Counted from the stretch's first letter, positions 49,013 to 61,965 are shown. The stretch is DNA of 64,000 nt from Vespula vulgaris (GCF_905475345.1 NC_066588.1:11856473-11920472), one strand, 5' to 3'. Numbers and translations: made by a program. The notes: generated from the sequence alone by a model not told the origin.

Positions 49013-49938
49013 AAATTTTCTTATAAATTTGCAAGTTCCTAAGTAATGTAAATTTGCATCGCTGGTCGATGGCTGTCTTTTATGCCTTTCAAATGTTTAC
49101 GTGAGATAAGAATTCAGGTCTTGCATGCAACCGACAAGCAATAATGTATATTATAACATTTTACAGTAATAAATAACCTTATGACACATAGTTGAATTCG
49201 TTTCGATAAATAATATCGTATCATAAATATAAAAGTTAAAAAAAATTGAATTTCACTTTGAAATTTCGCCAGCAGTCGACTTGGAAAGAAACATTTGTCC
49301 ATATAATGTATCCCTTCTAAAAAAAAAAAAAAATCTACAAAAAATAATAAACTCAATCCCTCATGAGACGTATCAAATTTTCGAGATAAAAAGAAATACA
49401 ATCGTGTGCGTATATTAACATACAAATTCTTGCAATTTATCTTAAAAAAAAAAATAAATAAATAAAACAGAAAACAAGTTACTCTATCGTATAACATAGA
49501 ATCCAACGATGATCGAAAACGATAACTCTGCCAAGTATTTTCTCACGTTCGGCGCGAACGCTTTTTCCCTTTCCATGTTACCACGATGCACGGAGTAAAG
49601 TAGCGGAAAGTCGCCGAGAAAAGAATTCCCTCGGGACGACTCGTCGAAAAAAAAAAGAAAGGAAGGAAGAAGGAAGGAAAAAGAGTCAAAAAAAAAACAG
49701 AAAGAAAAAAGAAGATGAAAGAGGGAGGAGTGGGGGAATGACAAAAGAAAAAAGAAAGAAAGAAAAAGAAAATACATTCTTTGTCGAAGACGCATTTCCT
49801 GTTCCAAGAGGGATCTACTCTCCTCTCAAGTAAAATAATGAAAATATTGACCATGATGGAAGGGGTAGGAATGGGAGTGGGGGTGGAGAGGAGTAACGAC
49901 ACGCATTACCCTTCAGCATTTTTTCTTTTTCGGGAATG

Positions 49939-49939
<1 letters not shown>

Positions 49940-49972
<33 letters not shown>
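49940..49972. repeat. (AAAG)n tetranucleotide microsatellite
   Basis: AAAG run of about 33 bp. Confidence 0.95.
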
Positions 49973-51662
49973 TTAGAAAGATGGAAGTCGCATGCGCATT
50001 ACGTCAAGTGTGAGCGTCTTCCATGAAAGTCTTCTCGCGGCTTTTAACGTTCGCTTTTTCATCCGCATCCTAAGCAAACAAAAAGAGCTCAGACCTCGAC
50101 CTCGGTCCTCCACCTGGAGGCTCTTCTGTCTATCCTTTTCTCTTTCCTTTTTCGATAAAAAGCACGCGTTTCCTCGAACCAAAGTAAGAAACTATCCAGA
50201 GCTATGTATGGATTGATACAACGTGGTGGAAATGCTTTTTCGAATATTCCTTATGATTCTATCCGTTCGTCGTGTGCGATCGAGACGTGTGCAAACAAGA
50301 CGTGTTCGACGTGAGAAAGAGAAAGATAGGTAAAGCACGTCCTGAGACATCCGCATTACGTTTGAAGATGAAGAAGAAACACGTGTCTTTTACGGGACGT
50401 GACGCGTAATTTTGTGTTCCTTACGATTTTTCTTCATCGATCGTTCATGGATGGATCTGTTCATGAGCTGAGAATGAAATATGTTATACAAGTGGAAAGA
50501 CGTTTGTTAAGAACGTTTCTCTTTTTTCCTATTGAATCGCGTTAAATTGATTAATCGTCTCGAAAAAAAAAAATAAAAAATACAAAATACAAAAAAGAAA
50601 GAAAGACAGAAAACAAGAAGAGATATTAAAATAATTGCAAATAAAATATACATACTTGCATATGCTTTAGTAACTGAAAGTATCTGGTGCTAAGCTTTTC
50701 ATTATATTTGCAAATCTTTCTCGATTTTATTTTTCTACTTTAAACGTCGAAACGAGCAAAGATTAAATAAGCGGAAATGTATCTAGGTGCATATGGATGT
50801 ATGTACGTATGTATGTATGTATATATGTACGTAGATATATATGTTCAAATGCACATCGATAGCCAAGCGTCGATGAAAACACCACAGAGAAAATGCATGT
50901 AAATTCTTATACATAGTACCTGTTCGAGAGTTTTATAATATAGTCATGGTAAATATGTATATATATATATATATACGAATGCATCGATAACGTCTCGTTG
51001 ACATGTATAAATAAATCTATGGGGGTGGGTACAACTGGTTGAAGAGCGGTACGAAAGTCAAAGCTACGTTCGTTAGCGAAAAAGTCTTTTGCCTCGTTAG
51101 TCCCTTCTGTTACTCATTTTGTGCAAAGAAAAAAATGTATGTGTGTGTCTATATGTATATACGTGTGTACGTATATATGAGATAGAAAAAGAGAATGAAA
51201 GAGAGAAAAAGAGAATAGAAGAAACAAAAAAGAGAAAAAGGAGAGAGAAAGCGAGAGCGTGAGAGAAAGAGAGAGAATAACGCATACTGATGGACTAGAA
51301 ACGAGAGAAAGAGAGAGAAAGAGGGAATGAGGGAGAAAAGTTGCACTGTAACGCTAGAATGCGAATTTTCCCAGTACGGTTAGCATATTCATTACGTTTA
51401 CGAACCTTTGAAAATGCGGAAAAATGCAAGACGAGCGGCCGCGTTTCCCGCTTTTTTCTATTCCTCTTGAAACTAAAGAAAAACAAAATGTTAGTAGTGA
51501 TGAAATTTGCTAGTGATGGTAAGACGCCGAAAGGAACGAAACGAAACGATACTGTTTTGTTGCTGTCTAGCTCTTATTTGAAAAGCAACGGGGTTTTTCG
51601 TTTCTAATTATATGGGCAATCACGCGGGGACTCGTCACGTTCGTCGACCTCGTCTTTCTTGT

Positions 51663-51663
<1 letters not shown>

Positions 51664-51689
<26 letters not shown>
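51664..51689. repeat. (CT)n microsatellite
   Basis: CT run of about 26 bp. Confidence 0.94.
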
Positions 51690-51695
<6 letters not shown>

Positions 51696-53857
51696 AGTTT
51701 CTCTTTTGCTGACGTACCGTCACCTTTCATTAACCTGCCGAGATGTTTTGCACGCTTAATTACAATAGCAATTTCGTTAATTGGGTCAGGCACGTACCAC
51801 AGCGTGCGTAGCGTTGTTGCTACGTGTACCGAGATCATAGCCAGCCTCTCTTTTATGATTTCTTTTTAAAAAGAGAAGGAAAAGATACAGCATCGGAACA
51901 TTTTTAAAACGTACTAACATTTATTTAATAAAATGTTTTACGAGTAATAAAATCTTTTTCTTTCTTTTCTAAGCATGTACACGTACATGTTCGTAATAAG
52001 TATGTTTATATGGTATAACGACGTTATATAAAAATACTAATCAAAAATACTATTAAGGAAATGTAGCAAAAGTAATATAATTTTTTCTTTTCTCCACGTT
52101 TTTCTTCTTTTTTATAAATTATATATTTCAAAGTAGAATCAAAAGTAATAAGAGTTTTTTAAACGTCTTATCGACATGTTAGAAAGCCTTAAATTATGAT
52201 TAAAATTGAATATCATGCTATTACGTTAATAATTAAATTATACGCGTTTCCTACGTACGTACATGGATGCTCCGATATTTGATTATAATATCGATTTTAT
52301 ATTTTATGTATTATAACAGAGAATGTTCGTTCATGAACACATCAATGCTTTTGTTAAAGCAGAGTTAATAATTCGTAGTTTAAAAAACTTTTAAATATAA
52401 TTAAAATACTTTTCCCTCGGAATTAACTAATTAGTATTAAAATTATGAGATCGAATTAAAGGAAGACATTTTTTTGTCTACGTTGATTTTGTGTTTTCGT
52501 TCCTTTATTTTATTTTTTCTTTTTCTTTTTTTTTGTATTAAGAAGATAATGTAAATCGAGACTTAGAATAAGGTATAATACTTACAAAGTAGTAGATACA
52601 TTACGTTACAATTTTGTTATTTTCTCTGTCTCGACGTAGATGCGTTGTAAGGATTTGATTGATGTAAAAGAATGAACCTGAATAGCCGAAGGCCGTTTGT
52701 TTGTTTGCCTATTCGTAAAGCAATATACCAATGTAGTTGTAGTTTGTTGTCTTGACTAACGTGCCACACCAGCTTCAATACGCGTTTCCGAAAACAACTT
52801 TGGTTACTCGAGATGAAGTTAAAAAGTTCGTTCTACCCGTCGGCAAATAAAAGTGACTTCATCGTTTAAGATTCTTATATTTGAAAGAGTATCAAAAGTA
52901 TCGTATCTCAAATGACTAATTTCTAAAAATATAATAATAATAACAATGATATAAACAATCTTCTGATCATCCAAAATATTTTCCAATACGTTCTACAACT
53001 ATTTATTTATATGAATTTATAATGAAAATCGTAATATAGATACATTATCTTTTTCTTCGATGTAACGAGTAAAGATATATTTATCTTTCTTAAAACGAAG
53101 AAAATATTTGTTCTCGACGTTGATAAAAAAATATTCTTAGAAATATATTCGATTTAAATTTATTCGTTACAACTTTTTCTCAGTCCTTTTGTTATTTCGT
53201 TTTATGTTTGTAAAGGATTGTATTTGAACGTAATCCAAATCAAATGATCCAAACGACGTTTTCGTCGATATTTCGTTCTTTTATTTTTCTTTTTTTAAAA
53301 TGTTCTCGTCGAAGCCATTAGAAAGACGAGCACATCTGGGTGGCCGATTTTCAACGTCGTCCATCGTGGTCTTTTCTCGTGGTCTTCCTCATGGCCGTCC
53401 TCATTGCCATCATTCGCTGTTACTCTACTACTTCATGTGCTCGTTCATTCGTTCGCGTGCGTGAGCAAGAGTCTTAAGTTCTGAGAATAGATGCACTCGA
53501 GAGACAGAGAAAACACATACCGGCTACATACATACAACATAGACCGATATTTCTGTAGACGTTCGTGTCTACAGTTGGAAATTCTCGGAGGCACTGATAT
53601 TTCCGTCGGGAAACTTATGGGTGGTCTCACTAGATCTCTTTGAAAAATTCATTGACATCGATCGATATTTTTCTTTTAGAAATACTTAACTCTCTGAGCT
53701 CGTTAACGTATAACCTATGAAAACACGTTACTAATGAATACAGACGTTCTAATTAACATCTTTTATGTTTGTCGTTATAAAGGAGAAAAAAATTTTATTA
53801 GAACATCTGTAAAAACGAAAATAATACTAAATGATTATTAGTCTCTATAAGATGACT

Positions 53858-53970
53858 ATAATAATATATATTAAATATATTATAATATAAGCTAATATAT
53901 ATAATATTATTATATAATAATATTATAAATAATATTACATAATAATATAACTATATAATATATAATAATT
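53858..53970. repeat. (TAATATA)n-type AT array
   Basis: About 110 bp composed of TAATAT, ATATTA and ATAAT words, self-complementary in many places, with almost no G or C. Confidence 0.9.
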
Positions 53971-55461
53971 CTTTTCCATTAAACAATTCATTAAAATTGA
54001 ACGAATATTATTGTTTAAGAAAAAAGAAACAAAATGTCAAAATCTGCCTAAGAATCAAAAGTGCGTGAAGAAATAGTTGTATCCGTTATAAACGACACTG
54101 ATGAATCGTTCGATCGTTTCTGATCGATTCCGTGGTATAATAAAGAAAAAAAAAAGAAAAAAAATTCGTAAGAGACGTCCTGTGGCGAGGAACACGAAAA
54201 AAGGGAAAATACGCGTCGGGGATCGGAAAAAGCTTTAGGACGTTACGGGAGTCTAGCGGAGAGACTGTTTTCTTATTTATGACTACGTCATCGAAAAAAA
54301 GGGCCGATATAAGTAGGTTTATATATACGGTACGATCAAAGTGTACGTGCCTAAAGTATACGTGTAAAGTATGCAAAAACATTTTTACGACGTTCACACT
54401 GCGGTTAATCCTGGCTCGCGATCGGTTTCAACCCTCATCCATTGTATCCTTCGAGGTTTTCTTCTTTCTCACTCTTCGTCCTTCTCACTCTTTTCCCTTT
54501 TTCACTTTTTTCATATATCTTGTCGCACGTACTTATTTACTTACACGTTGTATACACACAGTCACTTTTACTAAAACGTTGGATATCAGCTCCCTTTATT
54601 TTCTTCGTTACAAGTAAAATAAAGAGAAAGAATATTAACGTTTCGTGTTGCCATTATAAATATTATGAAATAGGGTACCGTTATATCGTATTCATATTAG
54701 ATATAATGTGAATACCTTAACGTCCCAAGTTATCCGATCAATATGTAAATGTAGAACCGAAACTTCTTCTCCAATGGTATTATGAAAAAATTTATGAAGA
54801 GGATCATCGATTAGAAATATCGTTAAAGGACGACAGCACGATCGATATTAATTAATCGAGATGAGATTCATAAATTGTTCGGTTCGTATATACAGATAAG
54901 AATTTAATGAATTTAACGCGATCGATCTCTCTCGTAATCTTTTATCCCTGCGAATGTTTGTAAGATAAATAATATCAAATATAATATCTACTTACCAAAC
55001 GACGAATTATTTATACATCATTTAACAATCGGCGAATTTATCGGGAAACGTAATGCGATGCAATTACCTCTCGATTTATATCCTATCGCTTGCTACAGTT
55101 TTATTTTTCTCGATCGACGAGTTAATCAATTAACAACGAATCGTAATAAACGTCGGGATGTTAAACGAGCTACGATAAGTTTACTTTTTATCTAAGATCA
55201 TAGTAGTTATTGATTATCCTTTCCTTACTAACTTATTTTTTTTCTTTTCTTTTTCTTTTCCTTTTTTCTTTTTCTTTTCTTTCTTTTTCGTACAAACGAA
55301 TAACGAGGCTTGGGATATCGAAAAAGAAATTAAAACAATGCTCGAACGGAGCAATGGAAAAGATAGTGAAAGAGTATGAGAAGAGTGGAGACCGTGAAAT
55401 AGACAGAGTTACGTGAAGAACCTTAATTAAAATAATCTTCGTTTACCTAGCGCATCGTGGA

Positions 55462-55463
<2 letters not shown>

Positions 55464-55505
<42 letters not shown>
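55464..55505. repeat. (GA)21 microsatellite
   Basis: GA run of about 42 bp, followed by purine-rich GAAAG units to about 55545. Confidence 0.95.
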
Positions 55506-55515
<10 letters not shown>

Positions 55516-55630
55516 GGTAAAAAGAGGAAGAAAGAAAGAGAAAGGAATAGACGGATGTGCCAATCGCCGCATTTAATTGCTCGCTACTTCCATTTCATTT
55601 AAAACTTTTCATTTCGAAGTTAGAGCACTT

Positions 55631-55680
55631 ATACATACATACATACAAATATATATGCATGTAATGTATATATGTATATA

Positions 55681-55720
<40 letters not shown>

Positions 55721-55722
55721 TG
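55631..55722. repeat. Mixed (CATA)n/(TA)n array
   Basis: CATA units, then TA runs with GTA interruptions, about 92 bp, with the longest pure TA run at about 55688-55713. Confidence 0.94.
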
Positions 55723-56748
55723 TACTTGGTCCTCGTTAAAATTTATCAACATCGTTTGAGAGAAAAGTTCGTTTTATTTTAGTATATGATACTAGACGTC
55801 AATGATTTTGTTTCTTCTTTAATTTTTCTCTCCATGTTCTTCTTTTTCACTGTTCTTTTTTCTTTTTTTTTTTTTATTATTATGTTAACTGAATCATACT
55901 TTTCATATTACGAGCTTCTATATTTTTACATTCTCTTGCTTTGTAAGAAAGAATGAAAGAGGGAGCAAAAAAAAAATAAAGAGATCAATCAATTTATGTA
56001 TGTATGTATAGAACAAAGAGATACGAAAACGTAGATAGATCTAATCACGATACCTATCGTGATATATGGCATTTATTTTATTTTAATGCGGATTCGATAA
56101 AACTTTCCATACTCGATTTCACTCTCGGTTAGCTTAACGAGGATTATCAGTGAAACGTGTTAAAAGAAAATGAGCTGAATTTTATTTTTTCCTTTATCTT
56201 CCATCACCTCTCTCCTTTTATCATATCCTTTATTCTCTCTCTTCCTTTAATTCTTCCGGAACTCAAAATGTACAATGTTAAATTTTATATGTAGAGATAA
56301 TAAATATAAATTCGAATATAACGTATAGAATAAAATAAAAAAAGGGATATATATATACATAGGGAATAATAATCCAATGTTTCCTTTCGAAATGATTATA
56401 TCAGAAGAAAGGAATGCGTAGAAATCCGAAGAAATATGATATTGAGAGTGAATTACGATATGAAAATATCGTCGATCTTGGAGGTCGAAAAAAGGACGAT
56501 CTCCATGGCCCTCTAAAAATAAAGTGACTCAGTCTCGAGTGTTTTCACGTCTTACCGGACATTCGAGAATGGAAAACTCATTCTCAGGGTCAGTGGAATA
56601 ATAAACTCGAGATGTTTTCTCTTGGTCTTTCCTATGGGACGAAGGAAACGTAGATCTCGCGTACTCTACTCGCGAGACTTTCTTCTTCTTTCGAAACGAA
56701 ATGCGAGAAAAAGAGAGAGCAAAAGAAGGAGACAGAGACAGAGAGAGA

Positions 56749-56770
56749 AAGACAGACAGACAGACAGACA
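56749..56770. repeat. (GACA)n microsatellite
   Basis: Five GACA units between purine-rich GA/GAAA segments (56700-56825). Confidence 0.92.
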
Positions 56771-57078
56771 GAGACAGAAAGAGAGAGAGAGACAGAAAGA
56801 GAGAAAGAGAAAGAAAAATAAAGAAAACTTCTTCCTGATCATAACCCGGTCACGTTTGTGAAAGAAAGCTTCCTACAAACACCGAGCTTCCTTCAGGGGG
56901 ACGGATATACTTTAAACGTCAACGACGTGACGCGCGTGTTTCTACGGATCTGTACGGTTTTCCGCGACGCCACTCGAATGAATCCTCGTGCCTTCTCGAA
57001 GAAATCCCAATTGAATACTCGAAAAATCTCACGAGTCTTTCTAAAACTGGAACAACGAAATTTCGATTCGAAAGGAAA

Positions 57079-57110
57079 TGTAAGTAAGTAAGTAAGTAAG
57101 TAAATAAATA
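57079..57110. repeat. (AAGT)n microsatellite
   Basis: Six AAGT units followed by three AAAT units. Confidence 0.94.
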
Positions 57111-57894
57111 ACATAGTTTTTATTTCATCCGTGTTAACGATATCGTCTATCTCTTCCCTCTCTCCCTTTCTCTCTCTCTCTCTCTCTTTCTTTTTCTCTT
57201 TCTCTTTCTCTGTACCATACAGATACACATATACATATCCACATACCATACATACATTCATTGTATATAGCAACATACAACACACCCACACATACACATA
57301 CCATATGCACCCACTTTCTGTTTCTTTTACTCTTTTTCTTTTTTACTACGTTATACAAACGATGCAATCGAACGATCGGAGGATTTGAAAAAATCGATGC
57401 AAAGATAGAGAGTCGGTAGGTCAAAGAGGAAGCTACCCATGAATAATTTAATCGAAACGATGGAATAGAGCGGGAGAATAAGACGGCGAAGTCAAAGCAA
57501 ACCGTTCATTAATTTACGGAAGGTCGGACCTTTGGTAAAAGAACGATAAGACAGAACAGAGAAAGAGAAAGAGAGTAAAAGAGAGAGAGAGAGAGAGTGA
57601 GAGAGAGAGAAGGATGTTTCGATAAACCCGATGTGGCGATATGTTAAATCGCGAGACTATTGTCGGCGTTCGTTCGGTAGAACAAACGACAATGTTATCG
57701 TCGTTGTGTCGAGAAATGTTGAAACCTGAATATAAAATAGTAATACGAGAAAGCGAGCAATGTGGTACTAATTTATTACCAGACTGCTTCCACATTCCTT
57801 CTCCTTCTCCTTTGTCTCTCTATTCTTTTATACCATAGACCATCCTCCATGAATGGCGCTATTATGCATTATGATCCACGCGATCCTAACTCTC

Positions 57895-58224
57895 TGTTTC
57901 TCTCTCTCTCTCTCTCTCTCCTTTCCCTCTCTTTCTCTCTTTCTCTTTTTATCTATCTGTTTCTATCTCTGTCTTTATCTTCCTTTCTTCTCTGTCTCTC
58001 TATATCTTTCTCATTCTATCTTCTTCTCCTTTCTGTCTTTCTGTTTTCTCTCTCTTTCTCTCTCTCTTTCTCTCTCTTTCTTTCTTTTTCACTTCTTCTA
58101 TCTATTTCTATTTCTCTGTCTCTTTTTCTGTCTTTCTCAATGTTTATTTCTATCTTCCTTTCTCTGTCTGTCTGTTTGTTTATCTGTCTTCTCTCTCTCT
58201 CTCTTTCTCTCTCTCTCTTTCTTT
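57895..58224. repeat. 330-bp polypyrimidine tract
   Basis: Almost only C and T on the plus strand, built from CT, CTTT, CTGT and CTAT units, with rare A or G. Two plus frames stay open across it (S/L/F-rich), which is a product of stop-free pyrimidine sequence. It is the longest pyrimidine-biased block in the window. Confidence 0.94.
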
Positions 58225-58909
58225 AGACAAATCTTTCAATCGTTTTGCAATATCGCGTAATCATTCGAGCGTAGGAACTAGTGTTTCTAGCTTCCATTAC
58301 TATCTATCGTTGTTTTCTTTAATTATACGAGATGAGGCATGAACTGGTACTATTTCAATTACTGTGTTAATAATAATTTGAATGAAAAATGTTTCAAATT
58401 AAAGTTAAATGGTTCCGAAAAAAACATTCTCATATTATTGCTTTTTGTTACATGCGGACGCGTAAAAGTTAGTGAGGATCAACTATATCTTTTCTTGTAT
58501 GATATGTTTTTTAATACATTAGTTAAGACAATTCAATATTCTTTATAAAAAAAGTGTACCGATAAATTATTACTTTAGATGATAATTAAATTTAAATATC
58601 GTTAAAAAACCATCATACTCTTCCTACTATCACTTACTATTAATTTTATTATATTTTAGTAAGCGTGTATTAATAGTTCTTTGAGGTAGATGGGTTAATA
58701 TTTTTTTTTATTTCATTAAATGAATTTATTGAAAAAAAAACAATCTTCAGTTTTATATATCATCTATGAATCCTCTTACAAAAAAAACTAATCACTTCAA
58801 TTTATAATTCCCTCGAAACCATTTAATTTTTATCTGAAACATTTTTCACTACAATCATTACTTATGCAGTGACCGAAGTGATTCCAGTTACGTGCTCCGC
58901 CCTATATGT

Positions 58910-58910
58910 T

Positions 58911-58942
<32 letters not shown>

Positions 58943-58992
58943 TATATATGTATATATATACATACATACACACACACACACACATATATATG
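58910..58992. repeat. (CA)n/(TA)n compound array, repeated twice
   Basis: CATACA units, a CA run, CATATATATGTA, then CATACATACA, a second CA run and CATATATATGTA again. The block (CA)n-CATATATATGTA therefore occurs twice in tandem. Confidence 0.94.
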
Positions 58993-59577
58993 TACCATGT
59001 AGGTGTATACTGGGTGAGTCACGTAAAATTGAAAGCGTGAATATCTCGGTTATTCTCAGTGATAGTAAAAGTTTTTATAAGGATAATATATATGGAACTT
59101 GTAAAGCAAATTAAAACAAATTCAAAATGCATTAAATTTTTTTTATTGTAATCATTATGAACTAAAATATCGTTTTCCAAAATTTATTGATAGATTTGAT
59201 GTATTCTGACGACATTAATTGTTATTGATATTCAATTTTATTTGATTTTATATCATAGTAGTATTTTGACAAATGATTTTATCAAATTAAAAATTTGTCA
59301 AATCTGTAGTTTTTAATCTTATATCCAATCAATAATCAAAGAATAAAATAGAGAATAATGTTTTCTATCCAAATATTTTTACAATAAATTACGGTTTATA
59401 ATGATGACATAATATTTTTGTATAAGTCTATTAAAGTTGTATGCATTAAATACAAATTTACATTACTATTAATATATAAAATCAAGAATAATTAATAATC
59501 TTTAGGAAGCAGCGTTTAAAGACGATTTTTAATATTTATAAAGTTTCAAAAACGATATTTTTGTTCATACTATTTCT

Positions 59578-59953
59578 ATTTGACTTTGTTTTTGAGCCAG
59601 AAGTGAATCTAATTTTCAATAAACTAATTGTTTGCTTTCATAATCAATAAATCTTGTGAAATTCTTCAAGATAAATTTCATTTATTCATGAATACTGTCA
59701 ATTGATGTTCTGTATAAAATGTCCTTCATGTTATATCAAATAATCCTTCAAGTTTATCGAACTTTTAATGAGTGGACAATTTAGACAATAATATTCCTAA
59801 GACGTACACCTATCTACATATATACGTATTTTTTTGAATATCGATTCTTCAAAAATTATTTAGAAACTTGATTTAATATGCGATGACATTATTCCATTTA
59901 CAAAAGAATTATCGCGATATAAAATTCGCTATAACTCGAAAACAAAGTCAAAT
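59578..59953. repeat. Inverted repeat flanking ~340 bp
   Basis: ATTTGACTTTGTTTTTGAG at 59578-59596 is the reverse complement, with one mismatch in 19, of CTCGAAAACAAAGTCAAAT at 59935-59953. Further inward and outward the arms show weaker similarity (for example TTTAATAGACTTATACAAAAA in one and TTAAAGTCTATAGACAAAC-TGGACAAAAA in the other), suggesting two opposed copies of the same transposon segment. Confidence 0.75.
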
Positions 59954-60413
59954 CGGACATTTTTTAAAAATTTTGATGTATTAAAGTCTATAGACAAACT
60001 TGGACAAAAAAAGTTTTAAGATGATTGTAGTTGATTCTTTCTTTCAAGGTCACCTTAAATATATTATAGATAAATCTATCAGTTTTTTATATCTGCCTTT
60101 TAGCAGATATTAAAATGAATTTGGTATGTATCATAAGAAATATTTGTTTTCATCTGAACCGAAAATATATTTAAAGAAATATCTTAATTGAAAGAAAGAA
60201 TTTTAAGAATTATATATTATTAATTATATTTTACTAATTTTATATGTTACTAATTTTATACTACATTATATGTTATTAACGAGGAATATCGTATGTGACA
60301 CTATTGTACACTTTCTGAAATTATTAGTAGTATCAATTATTGATTTGATCTTTCACGTACTGTTAATTTACGAATATTTGTTTCTGTATATTGAAACACA
60401 TTTATTAATATCA

Positions 60414-60563
60414 GAAGTTTCAACAACGCTAGAAGATATGCGACAGAGAATTATAGATACACGATTAGCTCTATCAATGCAGATATCATAGAAATAGTTG
60501 AACGATCATTTATTTATCGTCTATGAATATATTGATAGACATCATTTTAAACATATATTAAAT
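60414..60563 (+). pseudogene. Tc1/mariner-type transposase C-terminal relic
   Basis: Translating 60414-60563 with one frame change gives EVSTTLEDMRQRIIDT, then VERSFIYRL (about 60498-60524), then RHHFKHILN (60537-60563). In insect Tc1/mariner-type transposases a T-T-x-E-D-M/L-K-x-R-I helix, a V-x-x-S-F-x-x-R-L segment and a final H-F-E-H-L/I-L form the end of the protein, just after the S-P-D-L-T-P-x-D-F-F region that holds the last catalytic residue. The order and spacing agree. Upstream, 60330-60410 may hold a badly decayed version of the D-F-F-x-W-G-Y region, but I cannot defend it residue by residue. Stops and the frame change show it is dead. Confidence 0.7.
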
Positions 60564-61426
60564 TAAGAATATTTTTTTTTAATATTTCTTCTGAATCTTT
60601 AAATTAAAGCAAAGAAATATTTATTTAGATCTTTGCAGAATATTTATCAAAAGATAAATGAAACAAAATTATAGGTTTATCTATAAAAAAAAAGAGCTTG
60701 AAAACTCAAGAAAAAGAAAGATGACAAAAATTTATTGGAATCATCTCAAAGCTTAAATTTTGAACCGTTATACCAAAAAAAAAAAAAAAAAGAAAAGAAA
60801 AAAAATTTTCAAACAACCTACCAACAAAACGATCTAAGCTAATCACGTTCATGGTTCACCCGTTATATAATATATAATTCAAATATACTGCATGCGCGTG
60901 TGTATGTATAACACACATATATCTCGATCAATTCACCAACGATATAGAAAGTTCTGCGGCGAATTAATTAAACGCCGGTATTCTACCATTTTTTTTGTTT
61001 TCCTTTTTTGAATAAAACTATCCGAACGTTCGATTTTTTTAAATAGTCGTTTTACTCGAAGTAGTTCCTCAATTAATAGAAATTCTCAGATCGAACAGCT
61101 GATACTTCTCGACGATTTTTCATTCCCTTATTCTTTTATTACCTTCACTATTCGAATCTATCTATCGTAATATCTCATTCCCATATTTTTCTCCTTTACG
61201 ATTCGTCTTAGTCAATTTTCGAGTAATGCGAATTTTCGGTAAGGAAATGTAAATGTATATTCGCGCGGGAAGAGTTTGGCAAGGAAAGTGGATAATAATT
61301 TATTAAAAGCCGATCAAAGTGTAAATTTTATGACGCGATAGATCGATAATCCGATGATCAAAGAGAGAAACTTTAGCCGGTTCGCTTTTCACGAAGTTAC
61401 GATACGAAGAGTGAGAAGTAGAGGAT
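60564..61426. other. Gene-free AT-rich DNA
   Basis: No feature beyond homopolymers, of which an A-run at about 60776-60791 is the longest. No gene seen. Confidence 0.6.
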
Positions 61427-61473
61427 GAAGGAAGGAAGGAAGGAAGGAAGGAAGGAAGGAAGGAAGGAAGGAA
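61427..61473. repeat. (GGAA)n tetranucleotide array
   Basis: About 47 bp of GAAG/GGAA units. The minus frame reads L-P-S-F repeats. Confidence 0.96.
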
Positions 61474-61680
61474 AGAAGGGGATGTGAATGGTAGGAGAGG
61501 GAGAAGAAGTTGTGAAGGGTGGTGGGAGAATGAAAAAGAGAGAAAAGTCTTTTCTATGGTACGGCCAGACTTCCTGGCAGTTTTGGCTCCTACAAGCAGC
61601 GCGTTATTACTATCGGGCCATTGCTTTTTATGGCAACGATCGAGTCGGCACTGTGTGTGTTCTCCGTATTTGTAGGTATA

Positions 61681-61733
61681 TACATATCCATGTATGTGGA
61701 TATATATATGTGTGTGTATATATATATATATAT
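61681..61733. repeat. Mixed (TA)n/(TG)n array
   Basis: TATATATATGTGTGTGTATATATATATATATATG-type sequence with CATG and TGTGGA interruptions at its start. Confidence 0.92.
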
Positions 61734-61906
61734 GTATTCGAAACGCTTCGCTGATTGGCATTTTAAATTTTTCAAGCCATTGCCCGTTCGGCCCGAGGCG
61801 AAAGCCGATAGTTTACAGCGCGAAACTGCTCTTCCACTCGACCCAACTCCTCTACCACGGGAGTTCTTACAAGAATAATCGACTCTACTACCTCGATCTG
61901 CACTTT

Positions 61907-61930
61907 TCTCTCTCTCTCTCTCTCTTTCTC

Positions 61931-61965
<35 letters not shown>
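61907..61965. repeat. (TC)n followed by (CTGT)n
   Basis: TC run (about 61907-61926) and eight or more CTGT units (61931-61965), a compound pyrimidine-rich array. Confidence 0.95.

Larger units (their letters stand above)
49013..58900. other. Gene-free DNA, AT-rich with many microsatellites
   Basis: No gene, tRNA or rRNA seen. It holds an (AAAG)n run (49940-49972), ATGT/TA repeats (50796-50846, 50955-50973), purine-rich DNA (51180-51335), a CT run (51664-51689), a TAATATA array (53858-53970), a (GA)n run (55464-55505), TA/CATA repeats (55631-55722), a (GACA)n run (56749-56770), (AAGT)n (57079-57110) and a long polypyrimidine tract (57895-58224). A GC-richer patch at 53300-53640 contains a weak ORF discussed in the findings. 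Confidence 0.55.
59005..60563 (+). mobile_element. Transposon-derived AT-rich region (Tc1/mariner-type remains)
   Basis: The right end (60414-60563) translates on the plus strand to a recognisable C-terminal tail of a Tc1/mariner-type transposase. At the left, 59010-59060 reads TGGGTGAGTCACGTAAAAT and TATCTCGG, wording I associate with ends of insect DNA transposons. An inverted repeat lies inside (59578-59596 against 59935-59953). The central transposase with its DDE/D residues is not visible, so this may be one deleted element or several nested fragments. The boundaries and the grouping into a single element are inference. Confidence 0.5.

Noticed and set aside
57762..58260. Two plus-strand frames of 135-154 codons rich in S/L/F
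   Set aside because: Produced by a stop-free polypyrimidine tract; not protein-like composition.
58339..58548. 69-codon frame starting MNWYYFNYCVNN
   Set aside because: AT-rich chance frame; no domain and no supporting context.
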